A stretch of DNA of 42,097 nt from DASUFI01 sp036274635 (lineage in GTDB: Bacteria; Planctomycetota; B15-G4). Of the stretch, positions 1-7,938 are shown piece after piece. The notes under the pieces were generated by a model. That model was not told where the DNA came from. It saw only the letters and a list, made by a program, of their open reading frames with translations, and did not search any database. The position numbers were made by a program, and so were the translations under genes. Positions within the stretch are counted from its first letter, which is position 1. Every line of letters starts with the position of its first letter. Where the stretch lies: the NCBI GenBank assembly GCA_036274635.1, contig DASUFI010000310.1, positions 1 through 42,097 on the forward strand, read 5' to 3'.

Positions 1-249
1 CTTGACGGCCTTGCGCGCCTTGCGGCGGCGCTGCATGAGCTTGGCGGTGTCCGTCTCCTTCGCGCGGCAGGCGATGCGGATGGCCTTGATGCGCTCGCGC
101 GCCTCGCGGCGCCGGCGCTCCGAGGGCTTCTCGAAGTAGGCCTTGCTCTTCGTGGTGCGGGTGAGGCCCTCGTTGTTGCAGAGCTTGCGCAGGCGGCGCA
201 GCGCCTTGTCGACGGGTTCGTTGTCGCGCGTCTGGACTCGGATGACCAA
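1..249 (-). CDS. rpsU: 30S ribosomal protein bS21 (3' end outside window)
   Basis: Small-subunit ribosomal protein that binds near the 3' end of 16S rRNA and the anti-Shine-Dalgarno region during initiation. The minus-strand frame gives 83 codons without a stop up to the window edge. It begins VIRVQTRDNEPVDKALRRL, which matches the bS21 start (a V-x-V-x-x-NEP-hydrophobic-KALRR pattern), and continues with an Arg/Lys-rich helical tail. The start chosen is TTG at 249, preceded by AGAGG at a suitable distance; no ATG is available in frame nearby. It lies 49 bp downstream of the EIIA gene on the same strand and may be co-transcribed with it. The C-terminus is missing from the window. Confidence 0.88.
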   Translation of the reverse strand, partial: MVIRVQTRDNEPVDKALRRLRKLCNNEGLTRTTKSKAYFEKPSERRRREARERIKAIRIACRAKETDTAKLMQRRRKARKAVK

Positions 250-298
250 GCGGAAGGACCTCTCGGAAGAGTTTGGGGTCAGTGGGTTCGGAAGGGAC

Positions 299-769
299 TC
301 AGGTGGCCACGGCTTCGGCGGCGCGGATGGTGGACAGGACGTGGGCCGCGGTCTCGCTGCGCACTAGGGCCGAGCGCAGCTCGCCGCTGGAGAGCAGGCG
401 GGCGATCTCGGCCAGCGTGCGGATGTGGGCCTTGGTCTGGTTGGCCGGGTTGACCAGCAGGATGACCAGGTGCGTCGGGCGGCCGTCGATGGCCTGGAAG
501 TCGATGCCGGTGCGCGAGATGCCCAGGGCCACGGCGGCGTGCTCGAGCTGCGGCACCGAGGTGTGCGGGATGGCGATGCCGTTCTCCATGCCCGTGGACA
601 TGGACTTCTCGCGCGCGACCAGGGCGCCGTGCACGGCGTCGCGGTGCTCGGGCGCGACCTGCCCGGTGGCCACGAGGCAGTCCGAGAGCTCTCCGATGGC
701 CTGCCACTTGTCCCGGCCGTCCAGGTCCAGCAGGACGGCCGGCTCGGCGAGGACCTCGGACAGCTTCAC
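299..769 (-). CDS. PTS EIIA (fructose/nitrogen-type, PtsN-like) domain protein
   Basis: A single-domain EIIA phosphocarrier of 156 residues, the usual size for PtsN/FruA-type EIIA. It would receive phosphate from HPr or NPr on a histidine and most likely acts in regulation, since no sugar permease lies beside it. The GIAIPHTS motif places the phospho-His at about residue 69, and the fold pattern continues through LVILLVNPANQTKAHIRTL to the C-terminus. I chose GTG at 769 because the domain begins at once (VKLSEVL). An ATG at 952 would add about 60 low-complexity residues unlike any EIIA. A weak GGAG lies about 13 nt upstream. The neighbours are bS21 downstream and the divergent type II secretion operon. 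The family is clear; the exact role (PtsN versus orphan EIIA) is inference. Confidence 0.85.
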   Translation of the reverse strand: MKLSEVLAEPAVLLDLDGRDKWQAIGELSDCLVATGQVAPEHRDAVHGALVAREKSMSTGMENGIAIPHTSVPQLEHAAVALGISRTGIDFQAIDGRPTHLVILLVNPANQTKAHIRTLAEIARLLSSGELRSALVRSETAAHVLSTIRAAEAVAT

Positions 770-851
770 GGTAAGGGTCTGGCTCCGCCAGGAGGGGGCG
801 CCGCGCCTCGCTGCGAGGCTCGCACCTGCGGGGGCGCGGCGGAACCCGCCG

Positions 852-880
852 AGGTTAGTGGTCGAGGGGCCTCCTTGCAA
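852..880 (-). promoter_or_regulatory. Candidate sigma70-type promoter for the EIIA gene
   Basis: On the minus strand TTGCAA (875-880) is followed after exactly 17 bp by TAACCT (852-857), a fair match to -35/-10 consensus. It sits about 80 bp upstream of the GTG at 769 in the 242 bp divergent gap before gspD. It is supported only by motif and spacing. Confidence 0.3.
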
Positions 881-1011
881 GCGCCGAGGGGCCGATCCGG
901 GCCCGGCGGCGCGGGGGAATACACCGTTGAAGGCCCCCGTCGAAGCCCCCATGATCGCGCCCGGGGCGGGTCTGTCGCCCCAGCCTGGAATCCGCCCCCC
1001 GGGACCCCGCC

Positions 1012-3207
1012 ATGCGCCTCGCCGCCGCGCTCGTCCTCGCCGCCTTGCTGGGCCCGCTGCTGCCGCGCGCTCACGCCCAGAACATCAGCGTCTTCGGCGA
1101 CGACTACATCATGCAGTTCGACGAGCAGAACGGGGAGAAGCTCGAGGACTTCATCAACCTGGCGCAGAAGCTGCTCAACCGCCCCATCCGCTACGACCCG
1201 GGCGACGTCAGCAACACGATCATCCGCATCATCGGCCCGCAGAAGATCAAGCAGGTGCGCTTCTTCCAGTACTTCCAGGCGGTGCTCAAGGCCTACGACT
1301 TCCTCATCGTGGAGTTCGGCCCGAACGGCGCGAACTTCCTCTCGGTGCAGAAGATGCAGCAGGGCGGGCGGCCGGGCGGCACGGGCATCCTCAAGTCGCA
1401 GGCGCCGGTGGTGCCGCTGGAGGAGCTGGACAAGTACGAGGACGACCCGGCGACGCTCATCACCACGAGCATCCCGCTGCACTACGTCAACGCGCGCGAC
1501 CAGCTGACGACGCTGCAGAACATGTTCGACAGCACCATCGAGCAGGTGCGGCACGTGGAGAACGCCAACCAGCTGGTCATCACCGGCTTCGGCACGCACG
1601 TGTGGGGCGCCTGGCAGCTCATCAAGCTCATCGACCTGCCGCCCTACAAGCCCACGCCCATCATCCACCAGCGCGTGCTGCTGCACGCCTCGGTGGACGA
1701 GATCCAGGACGTGATCACGGACCTGCTCAACGCCGCGCGCGGCCTGCGCTCGGGCCAGGTGCAGGGCGCGGCGCAGCAGCAGGGCGCGACCATCTTCGAG
1801 ATCGAGCCGCGGGTCATCCCCGAGCCGCGCAGCAACAGCCTGCTGATCACCGGCGACGAGGACATGGTGGCGCGCATCGAGGAGTGGGTGGACGTGCTCG
1901 ACGTGGAGGTCGAGCCGCGCGGCAACGTGCACGTCTACCGGCTCAAGAACACGAATGCCAAGGAGGTCGAGGAGGTGCTCACGCGCGTCCTCGACCAGGA
2001 GCGGCTCAACGCCCAGCAGGCCAAGGCGGGCGCGGCCGCGGCGGGCGCGCAGGGCCAGGGCCTCGAGGTGCCGGCCAGCGCCGTGGCGGACACGGCCAGC
2101 AACTCGGTCATCATCACGGCCAGCGAGCGCAAGTTCCGCGAGATCGTCAACATCCTGCGCGAGATGGACGTGCGCCGGCCGCAGGTGCTCATCGAGGCGG
2201 CCATCGTCGAGACCAGCAAGCAGCTCACCGACGCGCTGACCGCGGGCATCGCCCTCGTGGACGCCAATGACGGCGGCTTCGTGAGCAACTTCGGCACGCC
2301 CACGGGCCTCAACGACGCGGGCGAGGTGGACATCCTGGGGCAGTTCAGTACTCCCCCCGTGGGCGGCACGACCGCGATCTTCAGCGGTGGCGACGTGCCC
2401 ATCCCGCTCATCATCGAGGCGCTGCAGACGGACGTCGGCAACCGGGTGCTGTCGCGCCCGTACCTGATGACCAACGACAACCAGGAAGCCTCGATCTCGA
2501 CCAACGAGCAGACGACCTACGCGACCTCGACCACCACGCAGACCAGCACCAGCACCGGCTTCACGCCCATCGAGGCCGGCATCACGCTGACGATCTCGCC
2601 CTCCATCTCCGCCGGCAACTACCTGCGGCTCAAGGTCAAGATCGAGGTCAGCAACTTCACCAGCCCGCCGGCCAACGTGCCCGGCGCGCCGCCGGACAAG
2701 ACCATCCGCGAGGTGGAGACGCCGGTCACCCTGCCCGACGGCCACACCGCCATCCTGGGCGGCCTGGTCAACAACGTGGACAGCGACACGCTCTCCAAGG
2801 TGCCGTGGCTGGGCGACCTGCCGCTCATCGGCTGGCTGTTCCGCTCCACCAACGACCAGTCGCGCGAGCGCTACCTGTACGTGTTCATCACGCCGCACAT
2901 CATCGACACGGACTTCGCGCTGCTGGACGAGCTGTCCGAGGCGCGCAAGCGCGACGTGGAGCGCCTCGGCGGTGACGTGAGCGACCTGACGGCCGGCATG
3001 GCCACGGTGGACCCGGCCGACAGGCGCGCCATCGGGCCGGGCCTGGACGCGGTCTTCGAGATGCCCTCGGCCGCCATGCCGCAGGCCGGCGAGCGCACGC
3101 CCGGCGCCGCCCCGGCTCCCACGCCTGCTCCGCCCCCGCCGGAGCAGCCCAAGTCCGACCTCGACCAGGTCTTCGGCTATCCCAAGGAGGACAAGCCCGG
3201 GAACTGA
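1012..3207 (+). CDS. gspD: Type II secretion system secretin GspD
   Basis: Outer-membrane secretin that forms the multimeric exit channel of a type II secretion or related system. It has 731 residues, with a signal peptide at 1-22 ending in RAHA. An N0-like domain (about 25-125) and N1-N3 repeats follow, with three segments ending in V/L-D linkers (for example SNSLLITGDEDMVARIEEWV and SNSVIITASERKFREIVNIL). The secretin core runs from about 385 to 645 and includes the family signature VPWLGDLPLIGWLFRS at about 597-612. The last 80 or so residues are Pro-rich and end with DLDQVFGYPKEDKPGN, possibly a contact for a pilotin or the envelope. It is the first gene of gspDEFGHIJ, with gspE 19 bp downstream. 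The start is fixed by the signal peptide; the ribosome binding site is weak. No GspC or GspN lies upstream. Confidence 0.93.
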   Translation: MRLAAALVLAALLGPLLPRAHAQNISVFGDDYIMQFDEQNGEKLEDFINLAQKLLNRPIRYDPGDVSNTIIRIIGPQKIKQVRFFQYFQAVLKAYDFLIVEFGPNGANFLSVQKMQQGGRPGGTGILKSQAPVVPLEELDKYEDDPATLITTSIPLHYVNARDQLTTLQNMFDSTIEQVRHVENANQLVITGFGTHVWGAWQLIKLIDLPPYKPTPIIHQRVLLHASVDEIQDVITDLLNAARGLRSGQVQGAAQQQGATIFEIEPRVIPEPRSNSLLITGDEDMVARIEEWVDVLDVEVEPRGNVHVYRLKNTNAKEVEEVLTRVLDQERLNAQQAKAGAAAAGAQGQGLEVPASAVADTASNSVIITASERKFREIVNILREMDVRRPQVLIEAAIVETSKQLTDALTAGIALVDANDGGFVSNFGTPTGLNDAGEVDILGQFSTPPVGGTTAIFSGGDVPIPLIIEALQTDVGNRVLSRPYLMTNDNQEASISTNEQTTYATSTTTQTSTSTGFTPIEAGITLTISPSISAGNYLRLKVKIEVSNFTSPPANVPGAPPDKTIREVETPVTLPDGHTAILGGLVNNVDSDTLSKVPWLGDLPLIGWLFRSTNDQSRERYLYVFITPHIIDTDFALLDELSEARKRDVERLGGDVSDLTAGMATVDPADRRAIGPGLDAVFEMPSAAMPQAGERTPGAAPAPTPAPPPPEQPKSDLDQVFGYPKEDKPGN

Positions 3208-3226
3208 GCCCCGGCGGAGGACCGCC

Positions 3227-4942
3227 ATGGACCGCGCGCTCGAACAGATGCTGGTGACCGACGGCGGGATGACCGCCGAGGACGTGCGCGACTGCGCCGC
3301 GCTCTCGCAGGACAGCGGGCAGGGCCTCGACCGCCTGCTGGTGAACAAGGGCTACCTCACCGAGGCGGCCATGCTCAAGCTGCTCGGGCGCCACCTGGCC
3401 TTCCCCTACCGGCAGGACCTGCGCGACGTGGACGTGCCGCGGCTCTTCGTGGACCGCGTGCCGGTGCACTTCGCGCGCTCCTTCAACCTCGTGGGCGTCG
3501 AGGAGGTCAACGGCACCGTGCAGGTGGCCACCTGCGCGCCCTACGAGCTGCACCCCATCGACGACCTCGCCACGATGCTGGGCAAGGAGGTGGACGTCGT
3601 CCTCGCGCCCAAGGCCGAGATCACCTCGCTCATCAACCGCGCCTACAAGACCAAGGCCGACGTGGTGGACGAGGCCATCTCCAACCTCGAGGACGACGAC
3701 AACCTCATCACGCTCGACGGCACGGAGATCGTCGAGGGCGAGGACCTGCTCGACACCGGCAACAAGGCGCCGCTGATCAAGCTGGTCAACATGATCCTGT
3801 TCCAGGCGCTCAAGATGCGCGCCAGCGACGTGCACGTGCAGCCCTACGTGGACCGCCTGCAGGTGCGCTACCGCATCGACGGCGTGCTGTACGACATGGA
3901 GTCGCCGCCCAAGAAGTACCAGGACGCGATCACCAGCCGCATCAAGGTCATGGGCAAGATGGACATCGCCGAGCGGCGCCTGCCGCAGGACGGCCGCGCC
4001 ACGCTGCGCCTCGGCGAGTCGGACGTGGACGTGCGCATCAGCAGCATCCCGTCCACCTACGGCGAGCGCATCGTCATGCGCCTGCTCGACAAGAGCGCGC
4101 GCGTCTACAAGCTCTCGGAGATCGGCCTCGACAAGCCGAACGAGGAGATCCTGCGCAAGTACGTGAAGTACACGCACGGCGTGATCTTCGTCACGGGCCC
4201 CACCGGCTCGGGCAAGACCACCACGCTGTACGCGGCGCTCACCGAGCTGAACACGCAGGAGAAGAACATCCTCACCATCGAGGACCCGGTGGAATACAAC
4301 CTGCACGGCATCAGCCAGGTGCAGGTGAACACCAAGAAGGGCCTCACCTTCGCCGCGGGCCTGCGCAGCTTCCTGCGCCAGGATCCGGACATCATGATGA
4401 TCGGCGAGGTGCGCGACAGCGAGACGGCGGACATCGCCATCCGCGCCGCGCTCACCGGCCACCTCGTGCTCTCCACCCTGCACACCAACGACTCGGCCTC
4501 GGCCGTCACCCGCATGCTCGACATCGGCGTCGAGCCCTACCTCGTGTCCAGCTCGGTGCTGCTGTGCGTGGCCCAGCGCCTCGTGCGCGTCATCTGCCCC
4601 AAGTGCAAGGCGGCCGTGGAGCCGGACCTCGAGGGGCGCAAGAAGATCGAGTCCGTGGGCCTGTCGCTGGATCAGTTCCCCGGCCAGAAGATCACGCTGG
4701 GGAAGGGCTGCGACTACTGCTTCCAGAGCGGCTACGTCGACCGGACGGCGCTGTACGAGATGCTGCCCATCGACGAGCCCGTGCGCGTGCGCGTCATGGA
4801 GCGCTCCGGCTCGAGCATCATCAAGCGCGAGGCCATCGAGCGCGGCACCCTGCGTACGCTGCGCAGGGACGGCCTGGCCAAGGTGCTCGCGGGCATCACC
4901 ACCATCGACGAAGTCCTGCGCGTCACGCAGAAGGACGACTGA
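3227..4942 (+). CDS. gspE: Type II secretion ATPase GspE
   Basis: Cytoplasmic hexameric ATPase that powers pseudopilus assembly. It has 571 residues. The N-terminal MshEN/T2SSE_N domain spans about 1-150. The catalytic domain has Walker A GPTGSGKTT at 324-332, an Asp box, and a Walker B/His box region DPDIMMIGEVRDSETAD followed by GHLVLSTLHTN. A zinc-binding pair CPKC (about 457-460) and CDYC (about 495-498) is typical of GspE and PilB. GGAGG six bases before the ATG gives a strong start. gspF begins 10 bp after the stop. The GspE versus PilB assignment rests on the operon (gspF and pseudopilins G-J downstream, no pilT or pilM). Confidence 0.94.
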   Translation: MDRALEQMLVTDGGMTAEDVRDCAALSQDSGQGLDRLLVNKGYLTEAAMLKLLGRHLAFPYRQDLRDVDVPRLFVDRVPVHFARSFNLVGVEEVNGTVQVATCAPYELHPIDDLATMLGKEVDVVLAPKAEITSLINRAYKTKADVVDEAISNLEDDDNLITLDGTEIVEGEDLLDTGNKAPLIKLVNMILFQALKMRASDVHVQPYVDRLQVRYRIDGVLYDMESPPKKYQDAITSRIKVMGKMDIAERRLPQDGRATLRLGESDVDVRISSIPSTYGERIVMRLLDKSARVYKLSEIGLDKPNEEILRKYVKYTHGVIFVTGPTGSGKTTTLYAALTELNTQEKNILTIEDPVEYNLHGISQVQVNTKKGLTFAAGLRSFLRQDPDIMMIGEVRDSETADIAIRAALTGHLVLSTLHTNDSASAVTRMLDIGVEPYLVSSSVLLCVAQRLVRVICPKCKAAVEPDLEGRKKIESVGLSLDQFPGQKITLGKGCDYCFQSGYVDRTALYEMLPIDEPVRVRVMERSGSSIIKREAIERGTLRTLRRDGLAKVLAGITTIDEVLRVTQKDD

Positions 4943-4952
4943 GGTCCGGGCC

Positions 4953-6167
4953 GTGCCCGTCTACAACTACAAGGCCTTCACGACGGCCGGGCAGCTCAAG
5001 ACGGGCATCGCCGACGCCGACAACCCGCGCGACGCGCGCCTCAAGCTGCGCCGCGACGGGCTGCTGGTCACGGACATCGCCGAGGTCGAGAGCCTCACGC
5101 AGAAGAAGAAGTCGGCCTGGGCCCTCCGGCGCCAGCGCAAGTCCACGGCCAAGGAGCTGCCGCAGGTCACGCGCCAGCTGGCCACGCTGCTCAAGTCCGG
5201 CATCCCGCTCAACGACGCGCTCAAGGCGCTGGTCGAGCAGATCGAGACCCGCCAGCTCGAGGCCGTCTTCCGCAACGTGCGCGAGAAGATCAACCAGGGC
5301 AGCTCCTTCGCGGAGGCCATCGAGCAGCACCCGGGCGTCTTCCCGCCGCTGTACGTGAGCATGGTGCGGTCGGGCGAGGCGGCCGGCAACGCGGATGTCG
5401 TGCTCGAGCGCCTGGCGGCCTTCCTGCTCAAGCAGGCCAAGACCCGCAACAAGGTGCTGGCCGCGCTCATGTACCCGATCATCATGGTCGGCGTGGGCGT
5501 CATCGTGGTCTCGATCCTGATGGCCAAGGTCGTGCCCAAGCTCATCGTGCTGGTGGAGAGCCGCGGCCAGGAGCTGCCGCTGCCCACGCAGATCCTCAAG
5601 AGCGGCAGCGAGTTCCTGCGCTCGTACTGGTACCTGCTGGTGCTGGCGGTCGTGCTCGTGAACATGGGCGTGGGCGCGCTGCGGCGCACCGAGCACGGAC
5701 GCTACGCCGTGGATCGCTTCCTGCTGCGCCTGCCGGTCTTCGGCGACCTGTTCAAGAAGCAGGCCATCTCGCGCTTCGCGATCACGCTGTCGACGCTGCT
5801 CAAGACCGGCGTACCGGTGCTCGAGGCCATCAAGATCGTGCGCGAGGTCGTGGGCAACGCCGTGCTGCAGGGCGTGCTCGACGACCTGCACGCCGCCATC
5901 CTGCAGGGCGCGGACATCAGCTCGCCGCTCAAGAAGAGCGGCATCTTCCCGCCCGCCGTGGGATACATGATCGCCGTGGGCGAGCAGACCGGCGAGCTCG
6001 AGGCCGTGCTCGACCGCCTCGCGGAGGCCTACGACCTGGAGGTCGAGATCGCCACCGAGAAGCTCACCGCCGTCATCGAGCCGCTGCTCATCCTGCTCAT
6101 GGCGCTCGTCGTCGCCTTCATCGTCCTCTCCATCGTCCTGCCGATGCTCCAGCTCGGGTCCCTGTGA
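4953..6167 (+). CDS. gspF: Type II secretion inner-membrane protein GspF
   Basis: Polytopic inner-membrane platform protein that couples the GspE ATPase to pseudopilin insertion. It has 404 residues. It opens with the family start (PVYNYKAFTTAGQLKTG) and contains two tandem T2SSF four-helix domains, at about 70-190 and 265-390. Membrane segments lie near 172-190, 225-243 and the C-terminus (the last 30 residues, ending IVLSIVLPMLQLGSL). The start is GTG at 4953, with GAGG eight bases upstream. The TGA stop overlaps a GTG (GTGA) that is an alternative start for gspG, a coupling arrangement seen repeatedly in this window. Confidence 0.93.
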   Translation: MPVYNYKAFTTAGQLKTGIADADNPRDARLKLRRDGLLVTDIAEVESLTQKKKSAWALRRQRKSTAKELPQVTRQLATLLKSGIPLNDALKALVEQIETRQLEAVFRNVREKINQGSSFAEAIEQHPGVFPPLYVSMVRSGEAAGNADVVLERLAAFLLKQAKTRNKVLAALMYPIIMVGVGVIVVSILMAKVVPKLIVLVESRGQELPLPTQILKSGSEFLRSYWYLLVLAVVLVNMGVGALRRTEHGRYAVDRFLLRLPVFGDLFKKQAISRFAITLSTLLKTGVPVLEAIKIVREVVGNAVLQGVLDDLHAAILQGADISSPLKKSGIFPPAVGYMIAVGEQTGELEAVLDRLAEAYDLEVEIATEKLTAVIEPLLILLMALVVAFIVLSIVLPMLQLGSL

Positions 6168-6181
6168 ACGGAGTCGCTCCC

Positions 6182-6658
6182 ATGCCACCCACCCGCAACC
6201 GCCGCGCGCTGTCGCGCTGCGCGGACCGCCAGAGCGCGGCCCGCGCGGCCTCCGGCTTTACCCTCATCGAGATCATGGTCGTCGTGGCCATCATCGGCCT
6301 GCTGCTGACGCTGATGGCGCCGCAGTTCTTCAAGTACCTGCGCTCCGCGAAGGTGACGACGACGCACGGCAAGATGCAGAACCTCAAGCTGCCCCTGCAG
6401 CAGTACCGCAACCTGGAGAGCAAGATGCCCGACTCGCTGGAGGCGCTGCTCGAGCCCAGCGAGAAGAACATGAACGAGCCCTACGTCGACAGCGAGGACG
6501 AGCTCAACGACGCCTGGGGCAACCGCATGCAGTTCGTCAAGCTGAGCGGCAGCAAGTACGACATCATCTCCCTCGGCGCCGACGGCGTGGAGGGTGGCGA
6601 GGCCGATGACGCAGACATCCACAGTGCCAAGACGGACATCCCGGGTTCCAAGCCCTAG
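6182..6658 (+). CDS. gspG: Major pseudopilin GspG
   Basis: Main subunit of the periplasmic pseudopilus, processed and N-methylated by a prepilin peptidase that is not in this window. It has 158 residues. The cleavage motif is SG|FTLIEIMVVVAIIGLLLTL, with the +5 Glu present, after an unusually long basic leader of about 25 residues. The C-terminal half carries Asp-rich stretches (EDELNDAWGNRMQFV, SLGADGVEGGEADDADI) that match the calcium-binding loop of GspG. ATG 6182 is preferred because GGAG precedes it by 8-9 nt. The in-frame GTG at 6164, overlapping the gspF stop, is an alternative. The stop codon touches the left end of repeat copy A. Confidence 0.9.
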   Translation: MPPTRNRRALSRCADRQSAARAASGFTLIEIMVVVAIIGLLLTLMAPQFFKYLRSAKVTTTHGKMQNLKLPLQQYRNLESKMPDSLEALLEPSEKNMNEPYVDSEDELNDAWGNRMQFVKLSGSKYDIISLGADGVEGGEADDADIHSAKTDIPGSKP

Positions 6659-6817
6659 GAGCCCGTCGAAGAAGTCATTCGGCGCGGAAGGCGCGTCCTT
6701 CGCGCCGGCTCTTCGTTGCCGGCCCTGCGGCGCATCTCCAATGCGCCTCGGTCCGGCGCCTCGATCCGGCACGAATTCCGCACCTTCCGCACTCGAAGCA
6801 CTTCTTCGACGGGCTCC
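6658..6817 (+). repeat. Dispersed palindromic element, copy A
   Basis: A 160 bp element between gspG and the pseudopilin part of gspH. The outer arms 6658-6675 and 6800-6817 are an 18-bp perfect inverted repeat. Nested inside are P2 GCGGAAGG (6684-6691) with CCTTCCGC (6783-6790), P3 TTCGCGCCGG (6699-6708) with CCGGCACGAA (6766-6775, one mismatch), P4 6718-6725 with 6750-6757, and P5 GGCGCAT-CTCCA-ATGCGCC (6729-6747). Two more copies, in the other orientation, lie at 21499-21650 and 32536-32696. Relative to transcription all three point the same way. The right end lies 4 bp before the Gly codon of the gspH cleavage motif. Confidence 0.9.
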
Positions 6818-7355
6818 GAGAGGCTTCACCCTCATCGAGCTGATGGTCGTCATCGCGATCATCGGCCTGGCGATGTCCATGACCGTGACCGGCAGCCACT
6901 CGCTGCTGCCCAAGACGCGCCTGCGCAGCAGCGCCGACGAGCTGGCGGCCGCCATCGAGCTGGCGCGCAGCCAGGCGCAGCTCAAGCAGGTGCCGCTGGT
7001 CTTCGCCTACGACCTCGACCAGGGCAGCTACGAGGCCTACTACCCCTTCGAGCGCGACGAGAAGGGCGAGAACAAGGGCCCGGGCAAGACGCCCGTCATC
7101 GACGAGACCGACCTCGAGTCGGGCATCGCCTTCCGCCGCGTGCGCCTGCCGGGCGACGTGCCGCGCGACGACGGCATCGTGACCATGGAGATCTCGGCCC
7201 TGGGGCGCATCACCCCGCACGAGGTGGTGCTGGAGAATCCGGAGTATCCTGACACCGAGGTGTTCACCGTCCGGGTGAGCGGCCTGTCCAACCGCAGCCA
7301 GGTGCTGGAGGGCGACGCCGTCATGGCGCCGCTGCAGGATGTCGACTTCCGCTGA
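6741..7355 (+). CDS. gspH: Minor pseudopilin GspH
   Basis: Minor pseudopilin expected near the pseudopilus tip. The cleavage and helix motif RG|FTLIELMVVIAIIGLAMS is followed by a GspH-like soluble domain of about 150 residues (RSSADELAAAIELARSQAQ, then beta-rich). From ATG 6741 it has 204 residues. This ATG is the only start codon between the middle of repeat copy A and the FTLIE motif, so the leader of about 28 residues is encoded by the repeat. It has no visible Shine-Dalgarno and lies in the apical helix of the element. The frame is open further back into gspG, so GTG 6594 or ATG 6606, coupled to gspG, are alternatives that would translate the whole repeat. It overlaps gspI by 17 bp. The identity is firm; the start is uncertain. 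Confidence 0.82.
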   Translation: MRLGPAPRSGTNSAPSALEALLRRAPRGFTLIELMVVIAIIGLAMSMTVTGSHSLLPKTRLRSSADELAAAIELARSQAQLKQVPLVFAYDLDQGSYEAYYPFERDEKGENKGPGKTPVIDETDLESGIAFRRVRLPGDVPRDDGIVTMEISALGRITPHEVVLENPEYPDTEVFTVRVSGLSNRSQVLEGDAVMAPLQDVDFR

Positions 7356-7938
7356 CCGCCCGCCGGCCTCCGAGCGCGGCTTCACGCTGCTCGAGATCAT
7401 GGTCTGCGTGGCCGTCGTCGGCCTGTGCATCCTGCCGCTGCTCGAGGTGCGCGAGCAGTCCTCGCGCATGGCCTACAAGTCGGGCCACATGCTGCGGGCC
7501 CTGTCCTACGGGGACAAGATCCTGAGCGAGCGCATGCTCGACCCGGACAAGGCCAAGGACGAGACCGGCATCATCGAGGAGGACCCGGCCTTCGGCTACA
7601 CCCTCACGGTCGAGGACTACGACCTCTCCACCGGCCGCGTGGTCGAGGAGCAGGACGACGCGAACGCCTTCTCCACCAGCACGAGCTTCAGCACGACCTC
7701 GCAGTTCACCACGGGCGTGCCGCAGGACGCGCTGCCCGGCCCGGACGACGTGGCCGCCGCCGACACGCAGCACCGCGTGCGCCGCGTGAAGATCAGCATC
7801 ACCTGGCCGGCCCTCGAGGGCGAGGAGCGCGAGGAGCTGCTGCTGGAAGGCTTCCTGCCGCGCGTCATCACCGAGAAGGACAAGGCCGCCATGGCCGCCG
7901 CCGCGGCCGCGTCCGCCGCCCCCGGAGCCGCCAAGTGA
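7339..7938 (+). CDS. gspI: Minor pseudopilin GspI
   Basis: Minor pseudopilin that in studied systems starts the GspI-J-K tip complex. It has 199 residues. A short leader of 14 residues ends in RG, then FTLLEIMVCVAVVGLCILPLL. The soluble domain follows, and the Ala-rich C-terminus ends APGAAK. The start ATG lies inside the end of gspH (17 bp overlap). The stop overlaps the gspJ start as GTGA. GspI is preferred over GspV or PilV because of the gene order and the [FL]-T-L-L-E-[IV]-M-[VI]-[CA]-[VI] helix style; it remains a family-level call. Confidence 0.78.
   Translation: MSTSADRPPASERGFTLLEIMVCVAVVGLCILPLLEVREQSSRMAYKSGHMLRALSYGDKILSERMLDPDKAKDETGIIEEDPAFGYTLTVEDYDLSTGRVVEEQDDANAFSTSTSFSTTSQFTTGVPQDALPGPDDVAAADTQHRVRRVKISITWPALEGEEREELLLEGFLPRVITEKDKAAMAAAAAASAAPGAAK

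Noticed and set aside
927..955. TTGAAG-17 bp-CATGAT as a gspD promoter
   Set aside because: Spacing is right but both hexamers are weak and the surrounding GC-rich DNA makes chance matches likely.
6658..6817. Repeat as an integron attC site
   Set aside because: The element is longer than attC sites, lacks a GTTRRRY core with its RYYYAAC partner, and flanks housekeeping genes rather than cassettes.
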